Source of the DNA: Nostoc linckia FACHB-104
GTDB taxonomy: Bacteria > Cyanobacteriota > Cyanobacteriia > Cyanobacteriales > Nostocaceae
Direction: 5' to 3'
Assembly: GCF_014696615.1 (NCBI RefSeq)
Contig: NZ_JACJQJ010000030.1
Coordinates: 32,620-96,619 of the forward strand
DNA length: 64,000 nt
Within the stretch, counting starts at the first letter, position 1. Each line of letters starts with the position of its first letter. The notes beneath the pieces are model-generated. The model searched no databases, was not told the DNA's origin, and saw only the letters and a program-made list of their open reading frames with translations. A program made the translations under genes and the position numbers. Below are positions 45,106 through 54,791 of the stretch, piece after piece.

Positions 45106-46758
45106 ATGATGAAAGTCAAAATTCTCAACGCTGAAACTCTAGACAAAATCAACGAAGTTAACCTTGACCTCGTTACTAATGATAACAGAGAGTATGTAGT
45201 TGGTCGTTCTTCTAAGTCTGGTCTCATTCTCGATAGTAATGATGTGAGTCGCCAGCATGGTAAGTTTTATCTCCAGGATGGAAACTATTACTATTGTGAC
45301 CTTGATAGTATCAATGGCTCTCTAATTAACAACATACTTGCTGAGAGCGATCGCAGTTATTTATTGAAGCCAGGAGACATTGTCCGCATTGGAGAATTCC
45401 TGCTAGTTTTAGAAGAAGAAGTAGAAGAGCCGGAAATAGCTGCAACTGTATACAATGCCAATATAGATTGGCGAGCAGCTTTAAATGGCCATCACCCTGA
45501 ACTCGCCATTGTAGTTTCTGAAAATGTTGCTCAATCTTCAGAGGAAGAAAGTGCAGTTTCTCAGCAAGTTATTAATATCGATGCTGACTCTTCAAATGCC
45601 AAGAGTGAAGAGATTCATCAAAAACCTGAAGTTGTAGAAGTTACTGAAGAATTTGATATATCCTCACCAGATGAACCAACTTCTGACGCAGAGAATGTAT
45701 TAATCGCTGACGAGCACCAAGTTCAGGAGTTAACTAATATTCAAGAGATAGAAAATTCCATAGCACCACAAAATTCTGAAGTAGAAAGTCGGTTAAATGT
45801 GGGTGATGAGCAAATTTCAGAATTAACTATCATTCAAGCAGAAGAAACTACTATCCAGCCTCCGCAATTTGAAGGTAAGGAGTCTGAAGTACAACAAAAT
45901 CCTGAAATGGAGAATCAATTAAATTTGAATCATGAACAAAATCAGGATTTGACAACTATTCAATGTTCGCCAGCAGAATCTGAAGATTCGGAAATGGAAA
46001 CTCCAATTTCTGCTAGCAATAATGAATTTGACAATATGACGACAACCCCAAATGTAGAAATACCAACTGAACAAGCGTTAGAGAACAAAATTTTTGAGGT
46101 GGAGGAATCGTCTGACGATAGCAAAAGTAACGATTTGGAAACACCTTATTTGCAAAATATTACAGAAAATCTTGAAGCGATCGCACAAGTAGCTGAAGAG
46201 TCTGAAGCAAATCTTCAGGATGAACAGAAGGAGGAAGAAGTGACAAACTCTCAAGTCATTAATGATGAAACTTCGCAAGAAATATCACAAGAGATTGAGG
46301 AATTAGAAGTAGTGGCTGATATTGCACCTCAAACCCCTGAAGCAGCAAGCAAAGCTTTTGAGATTATCAGTAAAAAATACATTGCTCTGATGGCTCACGA
46401 TAGCAAAAAATTAGAGCTTGTAGACTTTGTTGCAGAACATCAAGATTTCTTATCTAAGTGTCTAACAATTGCAACACCTACAATTAGTGAAACTATATTC
46501 CAACAGACTGGTTTAGCCACTAGTCAAAAAACTCCCTTAGTACCAGTTGGCGGATATCAAACAGTCGCATCATTGATTGGAACAGGAGAAGCTCTAGCAG
46601 TTATTCTCTTCAAAGATTTTCTTATTCCTCAATCAAATCAAGCAAATGAGGATGCATTGTTGCGATTGTGTAATGTTAATCAAATTTTAGTGGCAACAAA
46701 TATGGCAACAGCAGAAGCAATTGTACATTACATTAAAGACATGGTTAGTTCCTTGTAG
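45106..46758 (+). CDS. FHA-domain protein fused to a methylglyoxal-synthase-like domain
   Basis: About 550 residues. I chose ATG at 45106 because the FHA paralogue at 57707 also starts MMKVK; ATG at 45094 is possible. FHA occupies about 20-100 (VVGRSSKSGLILDSNDVSRQ, then HGKFYLQDG and DSINGSLINN). A 300-residue acidic, Glu/Ser/Gln-rich linker follows. Residues about 420-545 match methylglyoxal synthase: KKYIALMAHDSKKLELVDFV, IATPTISETIFQQTGL, PVGGYQTVASLIGTGEALAV, LRLCNVNQILVATNMATAEA. The GGDQ catalytic Asp is Tyr here and the phosphate loop TGTTG is TPTIS, so activity is doubtful. It is followed by a Ser/Thr kinase gene. Confidence 0.82.
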   Translation: MMKVKILNAETLDKINEVNLDLVTNDNREYVVGRSSKSGLILDSNDVSRQHGKFYLQDGNYYYCDLDSINGSLINNILAESDRSYLLKPGDIVRIGEFLLVLEEEVEEPEIAATVYNANIDWRAALNGHHPELAIVVSENVAQSSEEESAVSQQVINIDADSSNAKSEEIHQKPEVVEVTEEFDISSPDEPTSDAENVLIADEHQVQELTNIQEIENSIAPQNSEVESRLNVGDEQISELTIIQAEETTIQPPQFEGKESEVQQNPEMENQLNLNHEQNQDLTTIQCSPAESEDSEMETPISASNNEFDNMTTTPNVEIPTEQALENKIFEVEESSDDSKSNDLETPYLQNITENLEAIAQVAEESEANLQDEQKEEEVTNSQVINDETSQEISQEIEELEVVADIAPQTPEAASKAFEIISKKYIALMAHDSKKLELVDFVAEHQDFLSKCLTIATPTISETIFQQTGLATSQKTPLVPVGGYQTVASLIGTGEALAVILFKDFLIPQSNQANEDALLRLCNVNQILVATNMATAEAIVHYIKDMVSSL

Positions 46759-46833
46759 TTAGCGCTAACTAACCCCATCTACATACTTTACATAATTAAA
46801 AAACATTGCAGAGTGAGCTACATATTATAGTTA

Positions 46834-46854
46834 GGGCACAACATTGTTGTGCCC
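46834..46854. repeat. Intergenic palindrome, family member 6
   Basis: GGGCACAACA, one central base, then TGTTGTGCCC form a perfect 10-bp stem. It lies in the 357-bp gap between the FHA-MGS gene and the Ser/Thr kinase gene. The remainder of that gap is very AT-rich and contains no recognisable gene; a promoter for the kinase is likely there. Confidence 0.75.
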
Positions 46855-47115
46855 CTAAGTCTATACTTGATTGGACTGAAATACTATATGTTTGTATGGT
46901 TGCAATCTTTGCCTATATTAGATTGCAGCTATTATATATAGTAAAGCTAATAATGAGCAAATATATTAACAGTAAAGATAAAATTTTAGTAAAATATTGA
47001 ATAAATATTACTATATAAAATATAGAAAAATGTGAAACAAAAAAGATATTTGTTATTCATACAAAAAGAATTAATAGCTGAAATATGAACATATTAGAAC
47101 ATTACAACTAATCAA

Positions 47116-48876
47116 ATGAAAAATAATTCTAAATCGGATAGTTGGATTGGCCGAGCAATTGGCGATCGCCAGCGTTATCGGCTAGAAAAACGTTTAGGCG
47201 CAGGCGGTATGGGCGACGTTTTCTTGACAATGGATACTTTACTCGGTCAGCAAGTAGCTCTAAAGCTGCTGAAAGATAACTTAGCCAACTCCAGCGAATT
47301 GAGAAAGCGTTTTGAACGTGAAGTAGCGGTGTGTGCAGCACTCAGAAGCGATCACATTGTGCAAGTTAGCGACTATGGCGTTACATCTGAAGGTTATCCT
47401 TTCTTCGTCATGGAATATCTGCGGGGACAAAGTTTAGGACAACTACTAAGGCGCGAAAGCCAGCTACCTTTAGAAAGAATACTCCGCATTACAACTCAAG
47501 TTTGTGACGGCTTACGTGCGGCGCATCAAGGTGTAACTCTCTGGAGGAACAACGCCACAATTAGCGAACATATCACAGTGGTTCATCGGGATCTCAAGCC
47601 AGACAATATCTTTTTAGTACCGACAACTTTGGGAGAGTTAGTGAAAATTCTCGACTTTGGTATTGCTAAAATCCGCGAAGACACAACGGAACATACTAAA
47701 TTAACAAATATGTTTTTGGGCACGTATCACTATGCTGCTCCCGAACAGTTGGAAGTGCAAGCAAATATTGATGGACGTGCAGACATTTATAGTTTAGGTA
47801 TTATTATTTATGAAATGCTCAGTGGTGTTGATCCGTTTGGGTTAGGTTTAAATTCTCAAAAAATCAGCGAAATTTCCTGGGCTTTAGCTCATACTTCTAA
47901 GCCTCCAGTGCCACTGCGATCGCGGCCTGGTTTACCTAATTTATCACCAGAACTTGAAGCAGTAGTAATGCGCTGTTTACAAAAGTCTCCTGATGAGCGT
48001 TTTGCTAATGTAGAGCAGTTAAAACTGGCTCTGCAAAATGCTATTAGTCAAGCAGAAAATTCTGACGTTACTATAGCTGACAATCGAGGTAAGATTGCAC
48101 AGAGTGATAATGATCTAACTTTTAGACGAGAATCGAATTTTCAAGAATTTTCCCAAGATAAAACTGTTAAGCGGCCACTTGATAATCAAGCTAATTCTGA
48201 AGATAAAACTGTTAATAAAGCATCCAACTTGCCACCAAACTATGATGACGGAACAATTCAGCAACCTTTTGTTTCTCGGCAAGAATTGAAGGATGAAACT
48301 ATTGAAGAACCTTTGGTTGCTAAACAAGAATTTAACGATGGTACGATTCAGCAATCATTACCAGCTAGAGTAGAATCTGATGAAAACACTGTAAGGCGAC
48401 CACTAAGACCAGTTGAGCAGGACATTGCCAAAGAGATTTTAGCACTAGAGCCGGACTCAATCAGTGAGATTCTGGCAGAAGTTATAGGCCCTATAGCTAC
48501 TACTTTAATCCGAGAGATTAAACCGCGATCGCATAGTACTCAAGAAATTTTAGAAAATCTCATTCTTTATCTTTCTCCCAAACAACGAAATGAGTTTGAG
48601 AAAAAAGCAATAGCCTGGAGCCAAAAAACTTCTAACCCTACTCAAAGCTGGTCAACTCATCCATATATCTGGGATAATCCAGCGATTAATAGTAGCTTTT
48701 TACGTAAATGCGAAGAAAATTTAGCAGAAGTTGTTGGCCCCATAGCTGGTTCACTTATCCAAGCTGTTTTAACATCTCATCCACAAATTTCTCCAGAGCA
48801 ACTGGTGAGTCTGTTAGCTAGAGAAATTCCTGATGTCAAGAAAGCCGATAAATTTTCTCGGCAAATGTTCAAATAA
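47116..48876 (+). CDS. Ser/Thr protein kinase with C-terminal repeat domain
   Basis: 586 residues. The kinase domain (about 20-300) is complete: GAGGMGDVFL (27-36), ALKLLK as the Lys strand, VVHRDLKPDNIFL (Asp near 158), ILDFGIAK (about 179) and YAAPEQ. A 120-residue linker holds seven Asp/Glu-x-Thr-Val/Ile sites (such as SQDKTVKRP, YDDGTIQQP, LKDETIEEP), likely autophosphorylation or FHA-docking points. Two related helical units end the protein (ISEILAEVIGPIATTLIREI and NLAEVVGPIAGSLIQAVL). This C-terminal module (DUF8082-like) occurs on other cyanobacterial kinases. There is no membrane helix. It lies beside an FHA gene in the + strand run. Confidence 0.92.
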   Translation: MKNNSKSDSWIGRAIGDRQRYRLEKRLGAGGMGDVFLTMDTLLGQQVALKLLKDNLANSSELRKRFEREVAVCAALRSDHIVQVSDYGVTSEGYPFFVMEYLRGQSLGQLLRRESQLPLERILRITTQVCDGLRAAHQGVTLWRNNATISEHITVVHRDLKPDNIFLVPTTLGELVKILDFGIAKIREDTTEHTKLTNMFLGTYHYAAPEQLEVQANIDGRADIYSLGIIIYEMLSGVDPFGLGLNSQKISEISWALAHTSKPPVPLRSRPGLPNLSPELEAVVMRCLQKSPDERFANVEQLKLALQNAISQAENSDVTIADNRGKIAQSDNDLTFRRESNFQEFSQDKTVKRPLDNQANSEDKTVNKASNLPPNYDDGTIQQPFVSRQELKDETIEEPLVAKQEFNDGTIQQSLPARVESDENTVRRPLRPVEQDIAKEILALEPDSISEILAEVIGPIATTLIREIKPRSHSTQEILENLILYLSPKQRNEFEKKAIAWSQKTSNPTQSWSTHPYIWDNPAINSSFLRKCEENLAEVVGPIAGSLIQAVLTSHPQISPEQLVSLLAREIPDVKKADKFSRQMFK

Positions 48877-48922
48877 TTAATAAACTTTAAATATGTATTG
48901 TTATCAAGAATTTAACAAATAA

Positions 48923-48950
48923 CTAGGAGCGTATATCTGTGCGCCCCTAG
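48923..48950. repeat. Intergenic palindrome, family member 7
   Basis: CTAGGAGCGTATA and TGTGCGCCCCTAG form an imperfect hairpin between the convergent kinase and haem-sensor genes. It may serve as a terminator. Confidence 0.55.
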
Positions 48951-49043
48951 CAAATAATTGATGTGTGGCAAATATTATTGTAATTGCTATACTTTATGAT
49001 AAGTTTTGACATCAAAACTTGTTAACTAAGCCTAAAGTACAAA

Positions 49044-49994
49044 TTACGGCTTAGTATTATTCTTCTGATCGATAATTCTCATTGCTATTTCTAAGCTGGA
49101 TTTCATTCTATTAAATGATGCTGCAAGTGTACCAATTTCATCATTAGACTTTTGTTCAAAATCAGAATTCAGTTTACCCGTACTAACTGCTTGAGCCAGC
49201 TTGGATATTTTCGTAATAGGTTTAATCACCGCTTTCTTCAGTAAAAGATTAATAACGATGATTACTAAAGCAAATATAGCAGCTTGTACTCCCATTGCTA
49301 GCCACCAGTAATGATTAGCAGTCCGAAGAATTCTCTCAGCAGGCACATAAATCATTTGAGCAAAAATAGTTTTATTAAGTTTCCAGCCAAAACCATTTTT
49401 GTCTCCATAAATAGCTAATTGACTCTTAGGAGCTTTATCTGGAGTTGAGTGGCATTGTAGGCAACTGGAATCGTCTAAATTTAGCCGTCTAGCAATGTAA
49501 AATGCCCTACCTTTAGGAAGAGAGCGAAAGCCTGAAGACATTGAATTGTCTGGATCTTTACTAAATTGATTAATTAGCTGTGTTTCAAAACTATCAGCTA
49601 AGTCCTGCTTATTAGTTGGATTAATGGCAGCTTCTTTGTAAATAAAGTCTTCATATTGGGGATTTATGCGAATATTTTCAAATACTGCCCTGGCAGAAAA
49701 AGATGCTACTGTTTCTGGGATGAAGACTGGACTGGTATCTAATTTAGATTCCAACAGAGGAATAATATTGTTTGTAGTGTAGTTTCTAACAGAATTCATT
49801 GATTGCAAGAAGTTATCTGCTTGAGTAATTACAGATGCCTGTGCTCTCTGGTTGAGTATATTGGATAAAACAGCACCACTAATAACAATACTTCCCAGAA
49901 AAACTAGCATTAAAAGAAAAGTGAACTTATTAGCTAGCTTCAGGTTATCTAAAAGTAATTTGAATTGATTAACTAATTTATGATTGTTTAGCAT
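49044..49994 (-). CDS. Haem-c Tll0287-type (DUF3365) sensor with HAMP domain
   Basis: About 316 residues from ATG at 49994 (a GTG three codons earlier is possible). It has a membrane helix at about 25-48, an extracytoplasmic DUF3365/Tll0287-like domain (50-215), a second helix at about 222-245, and a HAMP domain (245-300). The sensor contains one haem-c site, CLQCHS, near residue 177. The chain ends after HAMP with no kinase or cyclase output, so it must signal to another protein. The Ser/Thr kinase encoded convergently 167 bases away is a candidate, as HAMP-only proteins often pair with such kinases. It suggests redox sensing in the periplasm or thylakoid lumen (inference). Confidence 0.85.
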   Translation of the reverse strand: MLNNHKLVNQFKLLLDNLKLANKFTFLLMLVFLGSIVISGAVLSNILNQRAQASVITQADNFLQSMNSVRNYTTNNIIPLLESKLDTSPVFIPETVASFSARAVFENIRINPQYEDFIYKEAAINPTNKQDLADSFETQLINQFSKDPDNSMSSGFRSLPKGRAFYIARRLNLDDSSCLQCHSTPDKAPKSQLAIYGDKNGFGWKLNKTIFAQMIYVPAERILRTANHYWWLAMGVQAAIFALVIIVINLLLKKAVIKPITKISKLAQAVSTGKLNSDFEQKSNDEIGTLAASFNRMKSSLEIAMRIIDQKNNTKP

Positions 49995-50062
49995 ATTATT
50001 CACTTAATTCAATAAAAAGTGGTTGGTCAATAATTATCAGAACGTTAAGTTAACTTAAATCA

Positions 50063-52309
50063 TTAACGTTTGTTGTTCACATTCGGTGTTAATGGTATTA
50101 GTGGAGCAGGGGCACCATTTGTATTTACATTCGGTGTTAACGGCACTGGCAGACCATTAGAACCAGAACCAGGAGTAGAATTATTAACTTTGATAGAAAA
50201 TCCTCTGGAATCTTTATTACCAAACTTATCAGTTGCTAACAGTTGAATTGAGGAAGGGAAAGCTTGATTAGCTGTCAGCACTTTTGACCCTGAAAGCGGG
50301 ACATTCCCAAAGGGATCGAGTTGAACGCTAGCATCTTGACCTTCTACTTTCCACTGTATAGTTACAGGTTGGTTAGGCTGAAGAACTATATTTGGTTCCT
50401 GACTACCGTTAATTGTGAAAGAGATAATCTTCAGTGGTTTGGGTAAAATATTAATCGTAGACTGGGCTGTTTGAGTATTAGGTTGCTTACCAGGATTCGA
50501 GGAAAAAGCTTTTACTTCAAATGTGTATTGTCCAGGTTCGGGAGTATTTAAAGGAACATTTTGACAAGAGAGAGTTTGACTCCCTGGCTGACATAATTTA
50601 TTGAGTTGATTGGGTGTATAGCTTGCTAAAACAGTTTCTGTTCCATTCTCTGCTTTGCTGACAACTTGTAATTGCGATAGTTGCTGATAATTTTGAATTT
50701 GCCAGCTTAAATTTATGGCATTGCCTGACATATATTGGCTTTTATATAGCTGAAAATTGATAATGGTAGGATCTGGTTTTTCCTTGATTGAAACTTTAAT
50801 ATTTCCAGTAGTAGCAGCTTTGTCTTGACCGCGAGCAAAAACTTGTAGGTTAAAAGTATAATCACCTGGTTGTGTAACGCCTGTATCGTAGTTGAAACAA
50901 GATAATATTCTGTGTTGTGTTTGGCATTCTTCCTTAAGCTTAGGAGGAATACCTTTGTCAAAATTAAAATTTTGCGGTGCGCTAGGTACTGGCCCAGTAT
51001 TATCGATTTCTATTTTAGAAATTTGCTCATAGTTACGAATTTGCCAATCAAGACGTACTTCGTCACCTTGAATGTAATTGACGCTATCTGATATAAAGTA
51101 AATTAATTTTGGCGGTGTTGGAGGTTTGAAGAATAATAACCATACTAAAAAAGCTAACTCTCCTAAACATCCGATAATCGTTAAAAGTATGGGAATAAAT
51201 TGCCACCAAGGGCGAGCATTCCAAATTAAAGTTCCTTCAGGTAATTTATCTGGTAGAGGTATTTCTTCTTTATCTTGAATAACGACGACAAAGTTGAGGG
51301 GAAGTCCGGCTCCAAAAAGTGGTCTTCGCCACCAAGGTTTGGGAGTTACTGTGAGATGAATGTTAAAGCTTTTATTAGGTAATAATCTTATTTTAGAAGG
51401 CTCACATTTGAATTTAAATAATTGTTCTTCTTCTCGGCTTTTTATACTAATTTTTAATTCTCGCGGTGTGTTACCTTGATTAGTCAATTTGATTTGATAT
51501 TCACCAGAACTATTGCTGACTTTTCCGCGTAAGGTAATCAGTTCCACATTTAATTTATGTACTGGAGGAATTTGGATATATACCAAATCAAGCAGGACTA
51601 AGTTAGGAGAGTTTGCAGAATATAAGCGAATTGTGGGCGAGTAATTACCTGCAAAAGTATCTGTAGGTGGATGAAATTGTACCAAAATACGTTCTTGGGA
51701 ATTGGGATTTAGTTCTAGTCCACTGGAGCCGGATAGTAAACCAGGGCCTTCCACCCCTGTAGCGGCGTAACGTATCGTGTACCATTGATCTTCTAAATCT
51801 GGACAGGTGAGGCGGAAGCGGTCAACTCTATCTGAACGGTTATCAACCTTCACTTCTATTTGCAAAGGTTCTTTAGGTTTAATGATTGCAGGATTTCTAG
51901 GATTTGTGGCAGGTTTTAGGGAAAATGTGGGGTCGTTAACCCGAACCGCAGTATGCTCTTTTAGCATCACTTTCAGTTGGCGCGGGAACTGTATCGGTGT
52001 ATCTTCGGGAAAATGCTCTGGAGCATCTACGACTAGGGTGTAATCATAAGTTCCCGGTAGAGCATCAATGGGAATTTCAAACTCAAAGGTTAATTCACTA
52101 TTTTGTTGTGGCCCCAAAGCTAAACGTTCTCTAGGAGAAGAACACCACTGCTGTAAAGTGTCGGAGGCTTCATCAAAAAATACATCAATGACAGCACCTT
52201 GAGAACTTTGATTGCTAACAACAACATAGACTGCAACGATTTCTCCAGGCATTCCGAATTGTATACCTGGTGGGTCTATAATCACTGAAAGAGGACTGAG
52301 CTTTTGCAT
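50063..52309 (-). CDS. Membrane-spanning multi-Ig-like protein of the injection-system cluster
   Basis: 748 residues. Residues 1-360 form about three Ig-like beta domains (SVIIDPPGIQFGMPGEIVAV, then a second DRFRLTCPDLEDQWY unit and a third). One long membrane helix lies at about 372-396 (FIPILLTIIGCLGELAFLVW). Two or three more beta domains follow (405-700), with WQIRNYEQ and WQIQNYQQ repeats. The end is a Pro/Asn-rich stretch with two copies of VPLTPNVNTN-type sequence. No enzyme motif is seen. It begins 12 bases after a related gene that also has Ig-like domains and one helix. The pair are the best candidates in this cluster for a membrane anchor of the baseplate (inference). Confidence 0.7.
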   Translation of the reverse strand: MQKLSPLSVIIDPPGIQFGMPGEIVAVYVVVSNQSSQGAVIDVFFDEASDTLQQWCSSPRERLALGPQQNSELTFEFEIPIDALPGTYDYTLVVDAPEHFPEDTPIQFPRQLKVMLKEHTAVRVNDPTFSLKPATNPRNPAIIKPKEPLQIEVKVDNRSDRVDRFRLTCPDLEDQWYTIRYAATGVEGPGLLSGSSGLELNPNSQERILVQFHPPTDTFAGNYSPTIRLYSANSPNLVLLDLVYIQIPPVHKLNVELITLRGKVSNSSGEYQIKLTNQGNTPRELKISIKSREEEQLFKFKCEPSKIRLLPNKSFNIHLTVTPKPWWRRPLFGAGLPLNFVVVIQDKEEIPLPDKLPEGTLIWNARPWWQFIPILLTIIGCLGELAFLVWLLFFKPPTPPKLIYFISDSVNYIQGDEVRLDWQIRNYEQISKIEIDNTGPVPSAPQNFNFDKGIPPKLKEECQTQHRILSCFNYDTGVTQPGDYTFNLQVFARGQDKAATTGNIKVSIKEKPDPTIINFQLYKSQYMSGNAINLSWQIQNYQQLSQLQVVSKAENGTETVLASYTPNQLNKLCQPGSQTLSCQNVPLNTPEPGQYTFEVKAFSSNPGKQPNTQTAQSTINILPKPLKIISFTINGSQEPNIVLQPNQPVTIQWKVEGQDASVQLDPFGNVPLSGSKVLTANQAFPSSIQLLATDKFGNKDSRGFSIKVNNSTPGSGSNGLPVPLTPNVNTNGAPAPLIPLTPNVNNKR

Positions 52310-52321
52310 ATTATTGACCCT

Positions 52322-54520
52322 TTATGTTGAGTGGTGAAGTTGGACTCGAAAAGCATCATCACCACTGACAACTATGGTTCCTTGGACATCTTTAGTGACA
52401 TCAATAGTATTGATTTGAGAAAAACCTCTATAAATCTCCTCACCGTTGGGTGCTTTTGTCCGATCTAGTTTTTGATCGCTAGTTAACGGCCAAAGGAGTA
52501 TTTTGCCATCGTCGCCAGCACTGATGAGTTTGCTACCATCGATGGTGAATGCAATACTTCGTACTGAAAGTTTCGTAGCACGCCAGCGATCGCGTAGTTG
52601 ACACTGCTGTTGAGTGAGATTAGTTGTAGACTGAGTCTGCGGTGAATTTGTCTGACACTTGTCTAAATCCCATAAGGAAATAAAACCATCAGAGTCGGAA
52701 GTTGCTAGTATATGGGAACCTGGAGCAAAATCTACACTCCAGATGTAGTCTCCATCTCCACCATTTAACTCTGGTGTTGAAAGTTGTCTTTGGTTCGCTT
52801 CAAGATTGTTCGGGTTCATTAAAATCACACGCTTAAAATTGCCCGCTGTCACCAAAAGATTTTCATCTTCGCTCAAAGCTAAAGCGCGTATTGGATATTT
52901 CAGGTCTTTGCCTAAATCAGTAATTTCGGGGTTAGATGCAAAGTTAGTACCTGGCCCTGGTCTTTTCCACAGCCTGAGTTTGCCGCTACCATGACCACTA
53001 AATAAGTTCAGAGAATTTTCCGTAAAAACCAAAGCAAAAACGCGATCGCTTGTTTGATCGTTAGGATCGTGCAGAATCTTTTCGCGATCGCGTGTCCGCA
53101 CATTCCAAAATTGGATCTCGCCATCTTCTAAACCAGCCGCAATGCGATCGTCATCTTTTGGCATGAATCGTAAGGTTCTCACTGGTTTACCAATAATTGC
53201 CAACAAACCCCGAGGATTTGGTTTTTTTTCATTACAACCAACAACATTAGGAGCGATCGCCATTCCTTTGGGGTCTATACGGTTGCCATCAACTGACCAA
53301 ATACGGATTGTACAGTCGTCTGAGCCACTTACCACCGAAAAAGCATCGCCGCTAAAGCGAACAGAGTTCACGATATCAGTATGTCCAATAGGTTCAGGGA
53401 TGAGCACAAGTGCTAACAGTGCTGCCAATAATGCCAATAAAGTCCAAAGTAACCACAATGGGACTATCGGTAAAACTTTTAAATCTAGAGTTTGGGTTGT
53501 GGGGTCTGTACTCCCCAAACGCTGGTCTGTAAGCGCAGTTCTAGCTTCCAAGCGTAAAGTTTTTGCCAATCCCACCCAAGGACGTTGCGTCGTCACATTC
53601 AGAAGAACTTTTGTTGTATCTCCAATAGTTAAATCGGCATTTTCCGGCACAACTTGATAAGTGCATTTTCGTTTATCTCTGCCTTGAAGTTGCACATTTA
53701 CTTGTTGGTAAAGATTGCTGGTATTTTTGAAAAATAGTTGAAATGTTGCTGTTTTAGACTGCCAATCAGGTAATAATTTTTGATGACTTGGTAGCGTTTG
53801 TTTTTGTGGTGTGGCGCTAAATCCAACATAACCCACTGGCAAGACTTCCAAAATCCCCGCTACGGAAATTGGCGGACTATTGCGGCTAGTTGCTTTCACA
53901 ATCAAGGGATAGTCATCACTAGGCGCTTGAGTCATCGCTGGCGGCTGACATTGGAAAGAAATTTCCACTTGTCCACCTGCTTCTAAGAGCAATCTTCTTT
54001 CTGCGCTACCGATTATCCAAGAAGAATTAAGACCTTCAACACGAAGTACAGTCTCAACTTCAATCGGACTCAAATTCTTCACCCGCACTGGAATATCAAC
54101 AGAATTGCGAGGATAAACTTGAAATCGCTGCACTGGTAATTCCACACTTAATAATGTGGAAATTTTACCTGGCTGAATAATCAAACGCACTAACAGCTTA
54201 CGTTCTTCACGTAACTGAGGTGAAAAGATTCTCACTGTCAGGTTTACAGTACCTACAAATGCAGGTAAAGGCGTATCAAAAATTTCAACTTGAAATTCAG
54301 TCACACCACCCGGTGGTTTAGCTGCTGCAACTTCTGGTGTAAGACGATACCATTGAGAGCCTGAACTTTTACTAGCTCCGACTGCTAAAACCTCTAATTG
54401 AAAAGCAGCAAATTGCTCGCTACCATTAATCACGGTTACGCCAAAAGTCGCTGGTGAGCCACCAGGCTTAAAAGTAACGCTTTGAGTAGAGAGATTAGCA
54501 TTAACGATCCGGTTTTCCAT
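52322..54520 (-). CDS. Membrane-spanning Ig-like protein with C-terminal WD40 domain
   Basis: 732 residues. Residues 1-345 are Ig-like domains related to those of the following gene (VTFKPGGSPATFGVTVINGS, then YPRNSVDIPVRVKNLS). A membrane helix at about 352-376 (WLLWTLLALLAALLALVLIP) is followed immediately by WD40 repeats to the end: HTDIVNSVRFSGDAFSVVSG, IQFWNVRTR, SLWDLDKC and ILLWPLTS. About six or seven blades, one propeller, can be counted. The protein therefore puts beta domains on one side of a membrane and a propeller on the other. It is probably co-transcribed with the gene 12 bases downstream. Confidence 0.75.
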   Translation of the reverse strand: MENRIVNANLSTQSVTFKPGGSPATFGVTVINGSEQFAAFQLEVLAVGASKSSGSQWYRLTPEVAAAKPPGGVTEFQVEIFDTPLPAFVGTVNLTVRIFSPQLREERKLLVRLIIQPGKISTLLSVELPVQRFQVYPRNSVDIPVRVKNLSPIEVETVLRVEGLNSSWIIGSAERRLLLEAGGQVEISFQCQPPAMTQAPSDDYPLIVKATSRNSPPISVAGILEVLPVGYVGFSATPQKQTLPSHQKLLPDWQSKTATFQLFFKNTSNLYQQVNVQLQGRDKRKCTYQVVPENADLTIGDTTKVLLNVTTQRPWVGLAKTLRLEARTALTDQRLGSTDPTTQTLDLKVLPIVPLWLLWTLLALLAALLALVLIPEPIGHTDIVNSVRFSGDAFSVVSGSDDCTIRIWSVDGNRIDPKGMAIAPNVVGCNEKKPNPRGLLAIIGKPVRTLRFMPKDDDRIAAGLEDGEIQFWNVRTRDREKILHDPNDQTSDRVFALVFTENSLNLFSGHGSGKLRLWKRPGPGTNFASNPEITDLGKDLKYPIRALALSEDENLLVTAGNFKRVILMNPNNLEANQRQLSTPELNGGDGDYIWSVDFAPGSHILATSDSDGFISLWDLDKCQTNSPQTQSTTNLTQQQCQLRDRWRATKLSVRSIAFTIDGSKLISAGDDGKILLWPLTSDQKLDRTKAPNGEEIYRGFSQINTIDVTKDVQGTIVVSGDDAFRVQLHHST

Positions 54521-54726
54521 ACACCATCTGCATATAAGCAGCAGTTTGATTGTGAGTTGCTGTTCTCACTTTATGGTGTCATTTTAATTAGTCTAATTTC
54601 ATATACATTAGTCGGATTTTTTCTAGGTTTTATAAAGGTATGATGTTAAATAATCCATTAAAAACGAATGATTAAGAAAAATTAATAGATAGATTAGAAA
54701 AAACTTTGCAATAAATCAATAATTTG

Positions 54727-54752
54727 TAGGAATACACAAATGTGTATTCCTA
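54727..54752. repeat. Intergenic palindrome, family member 8
   Basis: TAGGAATACACAA and its complement form a 12-bp stem in the 271-bp divergent gap before the second Pvc16-type gene. The rest of this gap is AT-rich and must hold promoters for both directions. A HIP1 site follows the palindrome. Confidence 0.75.
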
Positions 54753-54791
54753 GCGATCGCCATTTTTTACAGATTAAAAATAATAAATAAT

